Shown: piece by piece, positions 36,843 through 46,988 of the stretch
Numbering within the stretch: the first letter of the stretch is position 1
How the letters are laid out: the number at the start of each line of letters is the position of its first letter
Assembly: GCF_014898055.3 (NCBI RefSeq)
Contig: NW_023605194.1
Location: forward strand, 61,853,361 to 61,917,360
Length of the DNA: 64,000 nt
Direction of reading: 5' to 3'
Origin: Talpa occidentalis
Lineage: Eukaryota > Chordata > Mammalia > Eulipotyphla > Talpidae
Position numbers and translations under genes: made by a program
The notes under the pieces: generated by a model
What the model was told of the DNA's origin: nothing
What the model saw: only the letters and a program-made list of their open reading frames with translations
The model's database searches: none

Positions 36843-37545
36843 TTTTGTTGGTTATATTCTTTTTATTTTTTATTTTTTTTATTTTTATATTCCCCATACA
36901 ATATTAACCCCCTTATTTTGACCCCAATCCCTCCTTTCCGTGCCCCCCATAGTGTGTCTCTGGTTCACAGATTTTGTTGATTTTGATTTTTTCTTTCTTA
37001 TAGTATTCTTTTTCCTGGCCCCTTATTTAGGTTTTCTAGATTCCTGCTATGAGTGAGACCATCCAGTATTTTTCTTTTTCTTTCTGGCTTATTTCGCTGA
37101 GCATGATCCCTTCTAGCTCCATCCATATTGCTGCAAATTGCATGTGTTTATCTTTTTTGAATGCTGAGTAATATTCCATTGTGTATATGTACCACATCTT
37201 CTTGATCCAGTCATCTATTTTGTGGCATTTGGGTTGTTTCCAAAGCTTAGCTATTGTAAATAGTGCTGCTATAAATATAGGGGTGCAGGTGCTCTTTGGA
37301 ATTAATGTTTGTGTCCTTTGGGTAAATACCTAGGAGTGGAATTGCTGGATCATATGGAAACTCCATCTTTAGCAGATTGAGGAACCTCCACACAGCTCTC
37401 CATAGTGGTTGGACCAGTTTGCACTCCCACCAGCAGTGCAGGAGAGTTCCTTTTTCTCCACATCCTCGCCAACATTTGTTGTTGCTAGTTTTTTAAATAT
37501 GTGCCATTCTCACTGGTGTAAGATGGTATCTCATTGTAGTTTTGC
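36843..37545 (-). mobile_element. 5'-truncated LINE-1 (3' 0.7 kb)
   Basis: Reverse L1: 3' end tatattccccatacaatatt, then gcatgatcccttctagctcc, cattgtgtatatgtaccac, ggaattgctggatcatatgg, cccaccagcagtgcaggag, ending at tgtagttttg. Target duplication caaatcaacaatattt is at 36819 and 37546. Confidence 0.9.
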
Positions 37546-37723
37546 AAATCAACAATATTTATGAAAGGCTATTATAAACAATAGTAAACATATTGTGACA
37601 AGTTGAATACACATTATATTGATAGGAGCCCTAGAAAAGTCAGAAGCCCACACAATACCCCACTACTCCCTGACTTTGGACTCTCAAAATAGGTTGAGTC
37701 TTTTTTTTTTCTTTTTTCTTTTC

Positions 37724-37988
37724 CCTAAGATTTATTTATTTATTTTATACAAGAACCGGGTTACAGGCCAGATGAGCGAGAGGGTGAGAGGATTCACCAA
37801 AGACAGAGTGGGGAACTGAACAGGCAGACTAACGAAATACACTGCTGAGGGGAGCAGTGGGCGTGGCAGAAGAGGTCTGTAGCGCCATGTGGGACCCTCG
37901 CCGGTGGCCAGGGATTGAACTGTTGCTGCAGAGGCTGCAGGCAGCTTTGCAGCCCAGCACTCAACCACTGCACCACCAGGGGAGGCCC
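37724..37988 (-). repeat. tRNA-derived SINE, young subfamily
   Basis: Reverse copy from cctaagatttatttatttatt to gcaccaccaggggaggccc. Flanks aggttgagtcttt and aggttgaatgtctt. Confidence 0.92.
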
Positions 37989-38439
37989 AGGTTGAATGTC
38001 TTAAACATAAGTCATAAGAATATATTATCCCAGATACCTAGAAGATGTTCTTTCAGATCAATTGAGTTCATTCAATATGACTTGAAAACTGAGTGGGAAA
38101 TGTTCCTAAACAAAAAGAATCAAATAGAGGGAAACCATGTTAAGCAGTAAAATGCAGGGGCTGACAGTTAGTGGCCCAAAAGAAAGTAATCAAATTTAAA
38201 CATTTGTCCCCTTCCTGTGAAGGGAACATTAGCACAAAATATGATATTTGGAAGTATAGTAGGTTAACCATAGCATGGGTTATTTTTCTGGTATAGGTGG
38301 CACCAAAAATGCGGTTGCTATGAACAGTGGTAAGTTTGATATCTGCCCTTGGAACTGCACATAGTTACATTGGAGAAGAACATGCTGAGGACCCTGAAAG
38401 GACTCTGAATATTGTAAGCTGGAGCAGGCCATGCTACTC

Positions 38440-38552
38440 ATGCTGTCTAACAAGGTCCATGCATGAGGGAAAACGCCTGAAAAGTCAGGAAACTTATGCT
38501 GTCTGACAAGGTCTGGGCCTGAGGAAAGTTTCTGAAAAGTCAGAAAACTCCA
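38440..38552. repeat. Imperfect tandem duplication, unit about 56 bp
   Basis: Two adjacent units share tgctgtctaacaaggtcc / tgctgtctgacaaggtct and ctgaaaagtcaggaaact / ctgaaaagtcagaaaact. It lies 350 bp before a probable LTR and could be part of the internal region of that element. Confidence 0.75.
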
Positions 38553-38895
38553 CAGCTGGCTCCTGCGACTTCCTTTCATTTGTTTATGGCAGTTATTGAA
38601 ACCATGGAAATTTTCTATAAGCTTCAAAATAACACAATGAGTGTTAGCATTAGTGCCAGTAATGCGCACTTAAGTGGTTTGAGAAAAGTACTTTCTAACA
38701 TGATTAATGATGAAATGATTCCTAATAATTCTCCACGTCCTCCAATTTGTAATTCAGTTACCACGAGTAACACTGAGTTCTTTAACGAACCACGCTTGAT
38801 AGAACTGATGGAACTGAGCCTGGTAAAAATCCCCACTAGAGAAGATTCTGAGGCACCCCAGAGATGAAGTTGCTTGAGAAAAACACACCACATAC

Positions 38896-39389
38896 TGTTC
38901 CCATGATACCAGGACACCTTGGTTCTATATAGAAAATAGGAAGCTGCCCTCGATCTTAGGATGCCTGCTTAGCCTTGTTCTAGTTACCTAGCTTGACCTA
39001 CCATAAATCACGTTGTGTGTAGCACTTGTTTCTATTTTCTGAATAACATACATCACCTAGGGAAATAATGTAACCAAGTTAATGTAACCAAGTGACCAAG
39101 TTAATCATAGACTGGGAAAATTAAAAAAAGGAGTATGCACAGTATGCACTGTTAATGATCATTAATAATTTCTGAAACAATTTAAAAGTAAAATCACATG
39201 ATCCCATGATGTAATGATCAAATAACAATTTCTGATGTATAAATAAAGACCCACTGAGACCCTCAGCAGGAGATGTCTGCAACCTAATCAAGTGTCAGTG
39301 TCTCCTCACAACCTCGTGTATCTCATCTCCCCCCTCCCTTTATCCCTGCACTTCGCTGATGCCATCTGGTCCTTGTGGGGACCCTGACA
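38896..39389 (+). repeat. Probable LTR (ERV class II-like) just upstream of LIPF exon 3
   Basis: A 494-bp block bounded by TGTTCCC and CCTGACA, with AATAAA at 39242-39247 followed by gacccactgagaccctcagc, and a pyrimidine-rich U5-like end. The layout fits an LTR in + orientation. No clear target duplication was found. A 95-codon open frame at 38580-38867 precedes it but shows no motif I recognise. Confidence 0.55.
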
Positions 39390-39601
39390 CGACATTTTGC
39401 TGGAGCTGGCCTCCAGCAGTAAGCTACAGGGTGGGAGAGAGCTACCTCTAAAACTAAGAAATATTACCATGATGCCAAGATTTAGAATCACGGTAGACTT
39501 AGACTTTTACAGAACCAATTAAAAATGATTAGCAATATTTACTTACTAGATGAATTTTGAAAGTCAACTAAATTCTAAATTTTTGATTTTTCCTTTACCA
39601 G

Positions 39602-39717
39602 AGTGAGATAATTTTCTATTGGGGATACCCAGGTGAAGAATATGATGTTGTGACTGAAGATGGCTATATCCTTGGGGTCTACATAATTCCTTACTGGAAG
39701 AACAATTCAGAGAACAG
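39602..39717 (+). pseudogene. LIPF: LIPF exon 3 relic, donor site lost
   Basis: After acceptor tttaccAG the frame reads [20 protein letters not shown] and then [19 protein letters not shown], open and well conserved. Where the family has a GT donor, the sequence is ACAGAAGTCG, so the GT appears deleted (ACAG followed directly by AAGT). The exact exon end is therefore uncertain by a few bases. A long pyrimidine run follows at 39727-39838. Confidence 0.88.
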
Positions 39718-39726
39718 AAGTCGAGC

Positions 39727-39838
39727 CTTCATTCCTTTATTTCTCTTCTTTCTTTTTCCTCTCTCATATTCCTTCCATTACTCCCTTCAACCCCTTCTTA
39801 CTCTTTTCCTTCACTTTTCCCTCCTTTCATTTCTTACG
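39727..39838 (+). repeat. Pyrimidine tract after LIPF exon 3
   Basis: About 110 bases that are overwhelmingly C and T (ttcctttatttctcttcttt onwards), starting about 10 bases after the lost exon 3 donor. Low-complexity sequence; no function is claimed. Confidence 0.8.
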
Positions 39839-40557
39839 AAGGATTTAATGAATCTTGCTTACTCTGGGAAATGGAACAATGAAGAAGCCATATCCCACTC
39901 TTCAGGGACATAAGCAACAAGTCATTGTGATAGATGAATAGACAAATGATTAGAATAATATAAGTCCAATGCCAAATGATAGAACACAAGATATTAAACT
40001 GGAAGCCCCAACAAAGTCACCTAACTCAGTTAAGCAAAGTCAAGGAAAACTCGTTCTCAGAAATGATAATTGAGCTGAGTGCTAGAGGATCAGAAATTTT
40101 AACACAAGATGTGTGTACAAAAGGGAAAATGTGGAGGTGATCCCAGGCTTATTTCCTAAGCAGATATGGTCATATTTTGCTAATAATATCAAAGTTTACC
40201 TTTTTCTTATTGCATGAGAAAGGGGGGAGTACAAAAAGAATAAAATTAAATGATCCCCATCATTTTATCATTCAGAGCCCATCTACCTTGCTGAATTTCC
40301 TTAGAATATATTTTTCTAATAGTTTTTTGAGTAATAATTGGCATGCGATAAACTGCACATTTAACATTTACAATTTAATACATTTCTTATCATCTGAGAA
40401 ACCATCACCATTACTACAATAAGCTACGCGAACATATCCAACACAATCAAGCACCTGCATTTAAATTCCCCCAAAATTGCTTATATTTCTATCTATGTGT
40501 TATCTTAGAATGATGAATGTGTTGATTAGATATTTAAACAGTTTTTTTCTTTTTTAG

Positions 40558-40753
40558 GCCTGAGACCTGTTGTGTATTTGCAGCACGGTTTGCTCACACA
40601 GGCCTCAAACTGGATCTCCAACCTGCCCAACAACAGCCTGGGCTTCATCCTGGCAGATGTGGGTTATGATGTGTGGATGGGGAACAGCAGGGGGAACACC
40701 TGGTCCAGGAGACCTGTCACTACTTCAGATTCAGTTGAATTCTGGGCTTCCAG
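40558..40753 (+). pseudogene. LIPF: LIPF exon 4 relic, donor GT to GA
   Basis: After ttttttAG the frame reads [20 protein letters not shown], then [16 protein letters not shown], ending near SVEFWAS. The length is 196 bp against 199 in LIPJ, a one-codon deletion in the segment before SVEFW. The donor position reads TTCCAG|GAAAAG, so GT has become GA. The exon remains open but could not be spliced normally. Confidence 0.93.
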
Positions 40754-40929
40754 GAAAAGGAAAAGACAATTCAAAATAAATGTTGAGTATAATAAAAAAT
40801 GTGTATTCACACATGGGTAGACCCATCCATCCCCATATCAACATATTACATGCCAAGTAAATAGAAGGAAAATTTTTTTCTGAACCTTTTCTTGGTTATT
40901 TCTGTACACCTCATTTTATTTTATTATTT

Positions 40930-41056
40930 TTTAATCAATCAATCAATTAATTATTTTGTGGGACCCTCGCCGGCTGCCAGGGATGAACCAGCGCTGCAGA
41001 GGCTGCGGGCAGCCTCGCAGCCCAGCGCTCAACCGCTGCACCACCAGGGGAGGCCC
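40930..41056 (-). repeat. Head-only short SINE
   Basis: Only a tail-like segment (ttaatcaatcaatcaattaa) and the tRNA-like head: gtgggaccctcgccggctgc, aaccagcgctgcagagg, ctcaaccgctgcaccacc, ggggaggccc. The body is missing at almost the same point as in the copy at 34743. Target duplication acacctcatttta at 40906 and 41057. Confidence 0.88.
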
Positions 41057-41247
41057 ACACCTCATTTTAAAAGTAAGTTTTCATCTAAGCTTTCTATGAC
41101 CTCAATACTTTTTATTAGGAGGTGCCTTGAATCTTCTTTTCCAATGAAATGAGCAAAATGGTAGAAGCAGAAAAATTGCTCTGCTAAGCAATTTCTGAAA
41201 GAAACATTCTTATGGGTTTAAGAGGATGGATGTTAAAACCCAATTAT

Positions 41248-41348
41248 GTGGGGAGTGGGGGGCGGGAGGGGAGGGATTGGGGTCAGAATGGGGCGTTTGC
41301 AATTGTATGGGGGAATATAAAAATAAAATTTATTATTAAAAAAAAAAA
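41248..41348 (+). mobile_element. Very short LINE-1 3' end
   Basis: About 100 bp of L1 3' UTR: gggagtggggggcgggaggg, ggtcagaatggggcgtttgc, tgggggaatataaaaataaa, ending in an A run. Flanks caattatgtgg and caattatggg form the target duplication. Confidence 0.85.
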
Positions 41349-41349
41349 C

Positions 41350-41970
41350 AATTATGGGCTCAAGAACAGCACTTGACTCAACAACAGTGAGCTCAGGTTG
41401 GGCAGCAGTATAAAATAAAGTCACCATGGAGAGATTGTCCAGTGTTTTCTATCACTTGCCCTCTTGTGCCATGCTTCTGGAAGTCTCTGATGGAGATGGA
41501 GAGGAAAGACCAGAGATACTGACAAGAGTCAGGTCAGGCAGAGCTGAGTAGGCCCTGGTGTAGGCCCTGGTGCAAGCCTTGGTGCTAATTCTAAGTGTAA
41601 GCAGAAGTCACTGAACATTTTTCAACAAAGTATTTTCATAATGCCATTTTAATTTTCAATATATCACACCGACTGATTTATGAAGAATAAAATTTAAAAA
41701 ATCTGACATCGAGTTTCAGGGAAAGAAGCAATCCTCACCCACGTATATTAGCTTGATTGGATTAAATTGTAGCTGAATGTGGTTCTTTAGAAATGATGTC
41801 AGCTGTTTACAAGAAACCCCCAAAGCACCTGACACTAATAGTCTATAAAAAGCATGCTTACAAAATTTAGCTTTCAATTCTCAAAGGGAGCCTTAGGTAT
41901 ACATATGTTTGATCTTCAATGATATTGTAGCAAGGACATGTATCAGAATATTTTTTCTTTTTCCCTGCAG
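41350..41970 (+). other. LIPF: LIPF intron 4 remainder
   Basis: No repeat or exon recognised between the short L1 and exon 5. Confidence 0.6.
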
Positions 41971-42080
41971 CTTTGATGAAATGGCTAAGTATGATCTTCC
42001 AGCCACAATTAAGTTCATTTTAAGGAAGACTGGGCAAAAGAAGCTAGACTATATTGGGCATTCCCAGGGCACCACTACTG
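41971..42080 (+). pseudogene. LIPF: LIPF exon 5, intact in isolation
   Basis: Acceptor ttttccctgcAG and donor CTACTG|GTAAGT are both good. The 110 bp encode [17 protein letters not shown] and [11 protein letters not shown], keeping the catalytic Ser in GHSQG. This exon shows no lesion, which suggests loss of the gene was not extremely ancient. Confidence 0.93.
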
Positions 42081-43560
42081 GTAAGTGAAATCCGTTGAAG
42101 TGGTGGTTTTGCTTGTATAGACAACTTCACAATTGGTATGCAGATATGTTGCTCATCATGCTACTTTCCATCAGTAAGTAATGGGATTCATAAAATAGTC
42201 CTATGATATATAGAGATAGAAATTATTAGATGAAATTATTATTTCTAATGTAAACACGTGAAACAAATGGAAATAGATAACTTGTAAGAGGTAACAAGTA
42301 TAACAAATAGGGTAGCTCAGATACCAGCTCTAGCAAACTGAATCTACACCTCATATGCTGAGAGGTTACACCACACAGTCTCTGGATTGAATGCATCCCA
42401 GTCCTCAACCATATTTATGGAGCCCCCACCATGTATCCTGACAATACAGCAATAAGTAACATAAAATAACACCTCAGTCTATGCACTACATATTCCCTAG
42501 CAGAAGACATGGAAAATATGATTAAACATTAAACTATAGATGTGGGTTAAATAAGGCTAATCTTATGAAAGAATACATCAATAAAGAATATTAGGTAACA
42601 TAGAAATGTGCCCAGGAATTTTACTTAAGGAAAACCACCAAACACTCTTGACTAGAGTCATGAAGGAGATCAGGGAATGACCTGTGTGTGACCTAGAGGA
42701 CTGATGTTCCAGAAAGAGGGAAAAGTACATGCAAAGGATGGAAGGCTGGAGCACGACTAGCATGTTCAAGAAACAACCATGAGGTGATTGGTTGTGTGGA
42801 GCCACACAGAGAGGTGAGTGAGAATTGAGATGGGGAAGGAGTGGAGGACAACAGGTTGTTCAGAGCTTTCCTCTATTGTAGGGATTTTGTTTTTCACTTC
42901 ATGTGAAAATGGAAGTCAAAGAAGACTTCTGAATAGAACAGTTACATGATCTGATCTCATACAGACAGGATCAGGAGTTACATGATTCCATGAATGCAAT
43001 CCTTCTAATTGCTGAAGGAGAACAGGATTAGGAGCAGAGAAACTAGTCAGAGAATTCTTACAATAAATAAGCCATGCAAGAACTGATAGTGACCTAGATG
43101 AAAGGGTTGGGTAGCTGTGGAGATGATACATGGGTGGCACTCAGTTTCTCAACATCTATATTCTAAGCTTATTCTTGAAATCTGTGTCCTGAGTGCCTGG
43201 ATGATGGAAATAACATTAAAAATATGAAAAATATGAGGAATATAGTGAGATGAGCCAACATGGTAGGAAAGAGCAGGTGTTAGGTACAACTGGAGAGTGA
43301 TCTGCTAAGTGTTAGGTACAACTGGAGAGTCCAGTGAAGTATCAAGCAGTCAATTATAGATATATCTGGAGTTCAGGGGAAAGTACTGTGCTGAAAATAG
43401 AAAAGGTAATTCATCAGCACATGAAATAGGATGCCAAATGGGTGAGTTCAGACAGGAAAAACGACCTGTCCATTGGATAAACACTGGGTCTCCCATTTTT
43501 CCCTCCAAATTTTGTTTATTAAGGGAAAGTTCATTTAAATCATTGTATTTGTTTTAGGGA
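42081..43560 (+). repeat. Old interspersed repeat material in LIPF intron 5
   Basis: From about 42640 the sequence has the purine-rich style and phrases of an ancient mammalian repeat: gaatgacctgtgtgtgac, gtggagatgatacatgggtgg, tctggagttcaggggaaag. A 22-bp direct repeat gtgttaggtacaactggagagt occurs at about 43277 and 43310. I cannot name the family. Confidence 0.45.
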
Positions 43561-43789
43561 TTGTATGTTCAAACTTCTACAAATGTATTTTTCCATATCA
43601 TGCCCACAACCAAAGCCCCAACATTGCTCCACCATGTTCCATAGGGCCCAGTCCCTCTCCTAATCCCACTCTGCCACTTTCCCTTTCTGGAGCAATCATG
43701 TAAATAATGGATAGAGTGGTGACAGTGGTGCATAATGGAAGTCAGGAATGTCTCTGTTGTAGAAGTCAAAAAGAGAAGTTGTTTTTTTT

Positions 43790-44018
43790 TTTTAAGATTT
43801 ATTTATTTATACAAGCACTGGGTACAGTCAGAAGTGTGGGAGGGTGAGAGAATTCACTAGAGCCAGAGTGGGGAACAGAACAGGCAGACTGACAAAATAC
43901 ACTGCTGAGGGGAGCAGCAGGTGCTGCAGGAGAGGTCTGTCGTGCCATGTGGGATCCTTGCCAGCGGCCGGTGATCAAACAGCCCAGCGCTCAACCACTG
44001 CACCACCAGGGGTGGCCC
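43790..44018 (-). repeat. tRNA-derived SINE, young subfamily, small deletion
   Basis: Reverse copy from tttaagatttatttatttata to caccaccaggggtggccc; the B-box side is shortened (ggccggtgatcaaacagccc). Target duplication aaaaagagaag-t/a-tgtttt. Confidence 0.92.
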
Positions 44019-44019
44019 A

Positions 44020-45520
44020 AAAAAAGAGAAGATGTTTTAAGGAGAATGTGTTCAACTTTAGAGGGAGCTATTGCTAAATCATGTGAAATGATGTCTACAA
44101 ACTGACCTTTGGATCTGGCAGCCCATAATTCATAAAGAACCATTAGAACAGCAATGTTGTTGGCGTATCTGGGTTATGCAGAAGCATAACCTGGTGAGTT
44201 CAGGAGAACGTGAGAGAAAGCTACAAAAAGAGGGAATAAGGAAGAAGCAGAAAGAGGACATGAGGGATCATGTTGGAGAAGTAATGGTGTGATTTGATGA
44301 TGATCCTCATTCAACTAATGATCTTACCTCCTGCTCTAATTTAAGCAATCAGAATATCCGTATTGGACACAATGCAGAGCAGTGTATGAAACTGGTAGAA
44401 TGGGAGTGGGACTTTGTGAAAATTCTCTTTCTACTGTTTGTTTGTTCTAAAGCATGTATATCACCTGTAGAATTTCAGATAAAGAAAAGGTCAGTGAGGA
44501 AGAACTTCTTGTACTTTTGTAATAGTTCTTGGGAAAGAAATGAGAGTACTTAGAATACTTTTTAGAGACACACTTTAAAGGGCAAACACAGCAGCACCAG
44601 GAAGAGGGAGAAGCTGAGCAATGATTCAGTCCCCACAAGGCCTAAGTCAACTCTGGATATGATGGCTGTTCAGAGTCTTCCTATGTGGATTGATTGTCCA
44701 AAGTTTTACCCATTTGTTGAGGAATCACTGTCCTCAGCCTGCTCCAGGTGAAGCACAACTTCTGGTTATGATGAAAAGGAAAATCTGAAAGGACTTACAA
44801 ATTTTCCTACAGCTAGGGTTGAAGAAATACTTTGAATTCAATTCTTAGTGTTGAATAAATGAATTTAAGGGGATGTATACTTCAACACAGCTCTAATTGC
44901 ACATAGTCAACAATCAACTCAAAGTCTTTTGTTAGAATGCATGAAATTTTCAATGTTATCAAAATGTATTCCTTTAAATTCCCTAACTATATAATTTTAC
45001 ACAGAAATCTGCATCAATGTAGGACACACTCACCTGACTGTTAAAACTGAACATTTTGATAACCCAGGATTATAAATCGCTGCTCTGAGAAACAATATTA
45101 CAACATTCTTAGGATTCATTTGGGTGAGTTGGACTATTTTTCCTGATACCAAATAATACAAATCTACCACTCTTTGGAGTTATTAAATTTTTAATATTTC
45201 CATCCTCTTTCTCATTAGTGAATAATTTGCCATTGTTGTTAACCAACTCATACGTTTCTGGAAGTCATTTCTAACTTAAAATTTACATCTTCCAGTCCTC
45301 TCTGTGTTATAGTTAGAATTGTGTGTGGATGTGGCTTATTTTTTTTTAGGCAGGCACCTAAACAGTCATCTTGATTGTGCATGGATCTCTTGATTCTGAA
45401 TCTGGCACCTTTTGCCTTAATAATAAACAATGTCCTTGCAAAGACTATTCATCCTCAAATTGAATCAAGTTTTATATTAAATAGACGAGGTAGTAGTCCA
45501 TGTCTGAAGTTTCTTATATA
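44020..45520 (+). other. LIPF: LIPF intron 5 remainder
   Basis: No exon or complete element was identified; 44140-44640 continues the purine-rich old-repeat style. Confidence 0.45.
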
Positions 45521-45528
45521 AAGGTCAT

Positions 45529-45750
45529 TTTTTTTAAGATTTATTTATTTATTTATACAAGCACTGGGTACAGTAAGAAGTTCAAGAGGGTGAGAGAATT
45601 CACCAGAGACAGAGCTGGGAACAGAACAGGCAGACTGACGAAATACACTGCTGAGGGGAGCAGCAGGCACGGCAGGAGAGGTCTGCGCTGCAGAGACTGC
45701 AGTCAGCTTTGCTGCCCAGCGCTCAACCACTGCACCACTAGGGGAGGCCC
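45529..45750 (-). repeat. tRNA-derived SINE, young subfamily, internal deletion
   Basis: Reverse copy in which gagaggtctgcg joins directly to ctgcagagactgcag, losing the segment between body and head. Target duplication tataaaggtcatt at 45517 and 45751. Confidence 0.92.
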
Positions 45751-45863
45751 TATAAAGGTCATTCTTAAGATCGTCTGGCTATCACTGTTCACAGAAGGGA
45801 GAGATTTTCCTATTGTGCAACTACATAGAATTAGAACTATTGACTTTTTTGTTTGTTTGTTTT

Positions 45864-45871
45864 TTTAAGAT

Positions 45872-45922
<51 letters not shown>

Positions 45923-46171
45923 TACAAGCACTGGGTACAGTCAGAAGCGCGGGTGGGTGAGAGAATTCACCAGAGCCAGAGCGGGGAGCAGAGCAGGCAG
46001 AAGGACCGAAGCACACTGCTGAGGGGAGCAGCGGGCGGCAGAAGAGATCTGCGTGCCATGTGGGACCCTCCTCCGGTGGCCAGGGAGCAGCCGGGGATCG
46101 AACCGGCACTGCAGAGGCTGTGGGCAGCTTCGCAACCCAGCGCTCAACCGCTGCGCCACCAGGGGAGGCCC
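45864..46171 (-). repeat. tRNA-derived SINE, young subfamily, long ATTT tail
   Basis: Reverse copy with about 13 ATTT units (45870-45922) and the long-form head with ggccagggagcagccgggga. Flanks gaactattgactttt and gaattattgactttt. Confidence 0.93.
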
Positions 46172-46850
46172 GAATTATTGACTTTTGATCACATGCTAAT
46201 CTAGTAATAGTAGGTCATAAAGCCAGCTAATTACAGACAGGGACTAAAAATATTTATTGTCATCCATTTGAATTACCTAGGCTACTCATTTTTCATGTAT
46301 TTTCCATACGCAAAGTACCCTAGGAAAGCGCTACATAATTTGTATCTTTTATTCAAAACCTACCTAATGAAGCCATCATGATTATCCCTATATTTCAGAG
46401 GAAAGTTTTAGAGCTTGAGTGAATTGGCCAAGTCCCAAAACTAATAAACCACAGAGTTAAGATTCAAAACCCATTTGGTTAGAATTCAAACTTGTGCTTT
46501 TAATATTTCTACTTCTCTACCCTACTCATATTAAATACTAATTAATTATCTCACTGTGATGAAATTATGGAGTATCAATGAGACTCTTTTTGTCATCAAT
46601 TGATTATCCTAAACCTGGCCTGTTTTCTAAAGTCAGATCAAAAAGTTTTTAATAATTTTTAAAGTCTACCTCATGTCCCCTTAGAGAATCTATGAAAATA
46701 AATGTCCTAAAATCTGATCACTTTGAGCAAACTGAGGTGGTCAGTTTCTCAGGTTGTTTCAGACGGGAGCTTTAGTAAGACAAAATTAAAACACACACTT
46801 ACTCATACACACACATGCCTTCTTCACAGTTCCTTGTACTTCTGTTTCAC
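46172..46850 (+). other. LIPF: LIPF intron 5, 3' part
   Basis: No recognisable element; it ends at the mutated acceptor (AC at 46849-46850). Confidence 0.6.
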
Positions 46851-46988
46851 CTTTGATTGCCTTTTCTCCAATTCCCACACCAGCTAAAATTATCAAAACC
46901 TTTTTTACGCATTAGCTCCAGTTGCCACTATCAGTTATACAGAAGCCCCATCATGAAGTTTGGACTTACTCCTTCGATTGTAATAAAG
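46851..46988 (+). pseudogene. LIPF: LIPF exon 6 relic, acceptor lost and two frameshifts
   Basis: The exon start aligns with LIPJ exon 6, but the preceding dinucleotide at 46849-46850 is AC, not AG. The frame reads LIAFSPIPTPAKIIKTF, then shifts by +2 in the run aaaaccttttttacgc. It continues as YALAPVATISYTEA, then shifts by -1 to give IMKFGLTPSIVIK before a normal donor AAG|GTATGT. The net length is 138 against 137 bp in LIPJ. Confidence 0.9.

Noticed and set aside
39650..39913. 87-codon frame starting in LIPF exon 3
   Set aside because: It reads through the lost donor into a pyrimidine tract; not a new gene.
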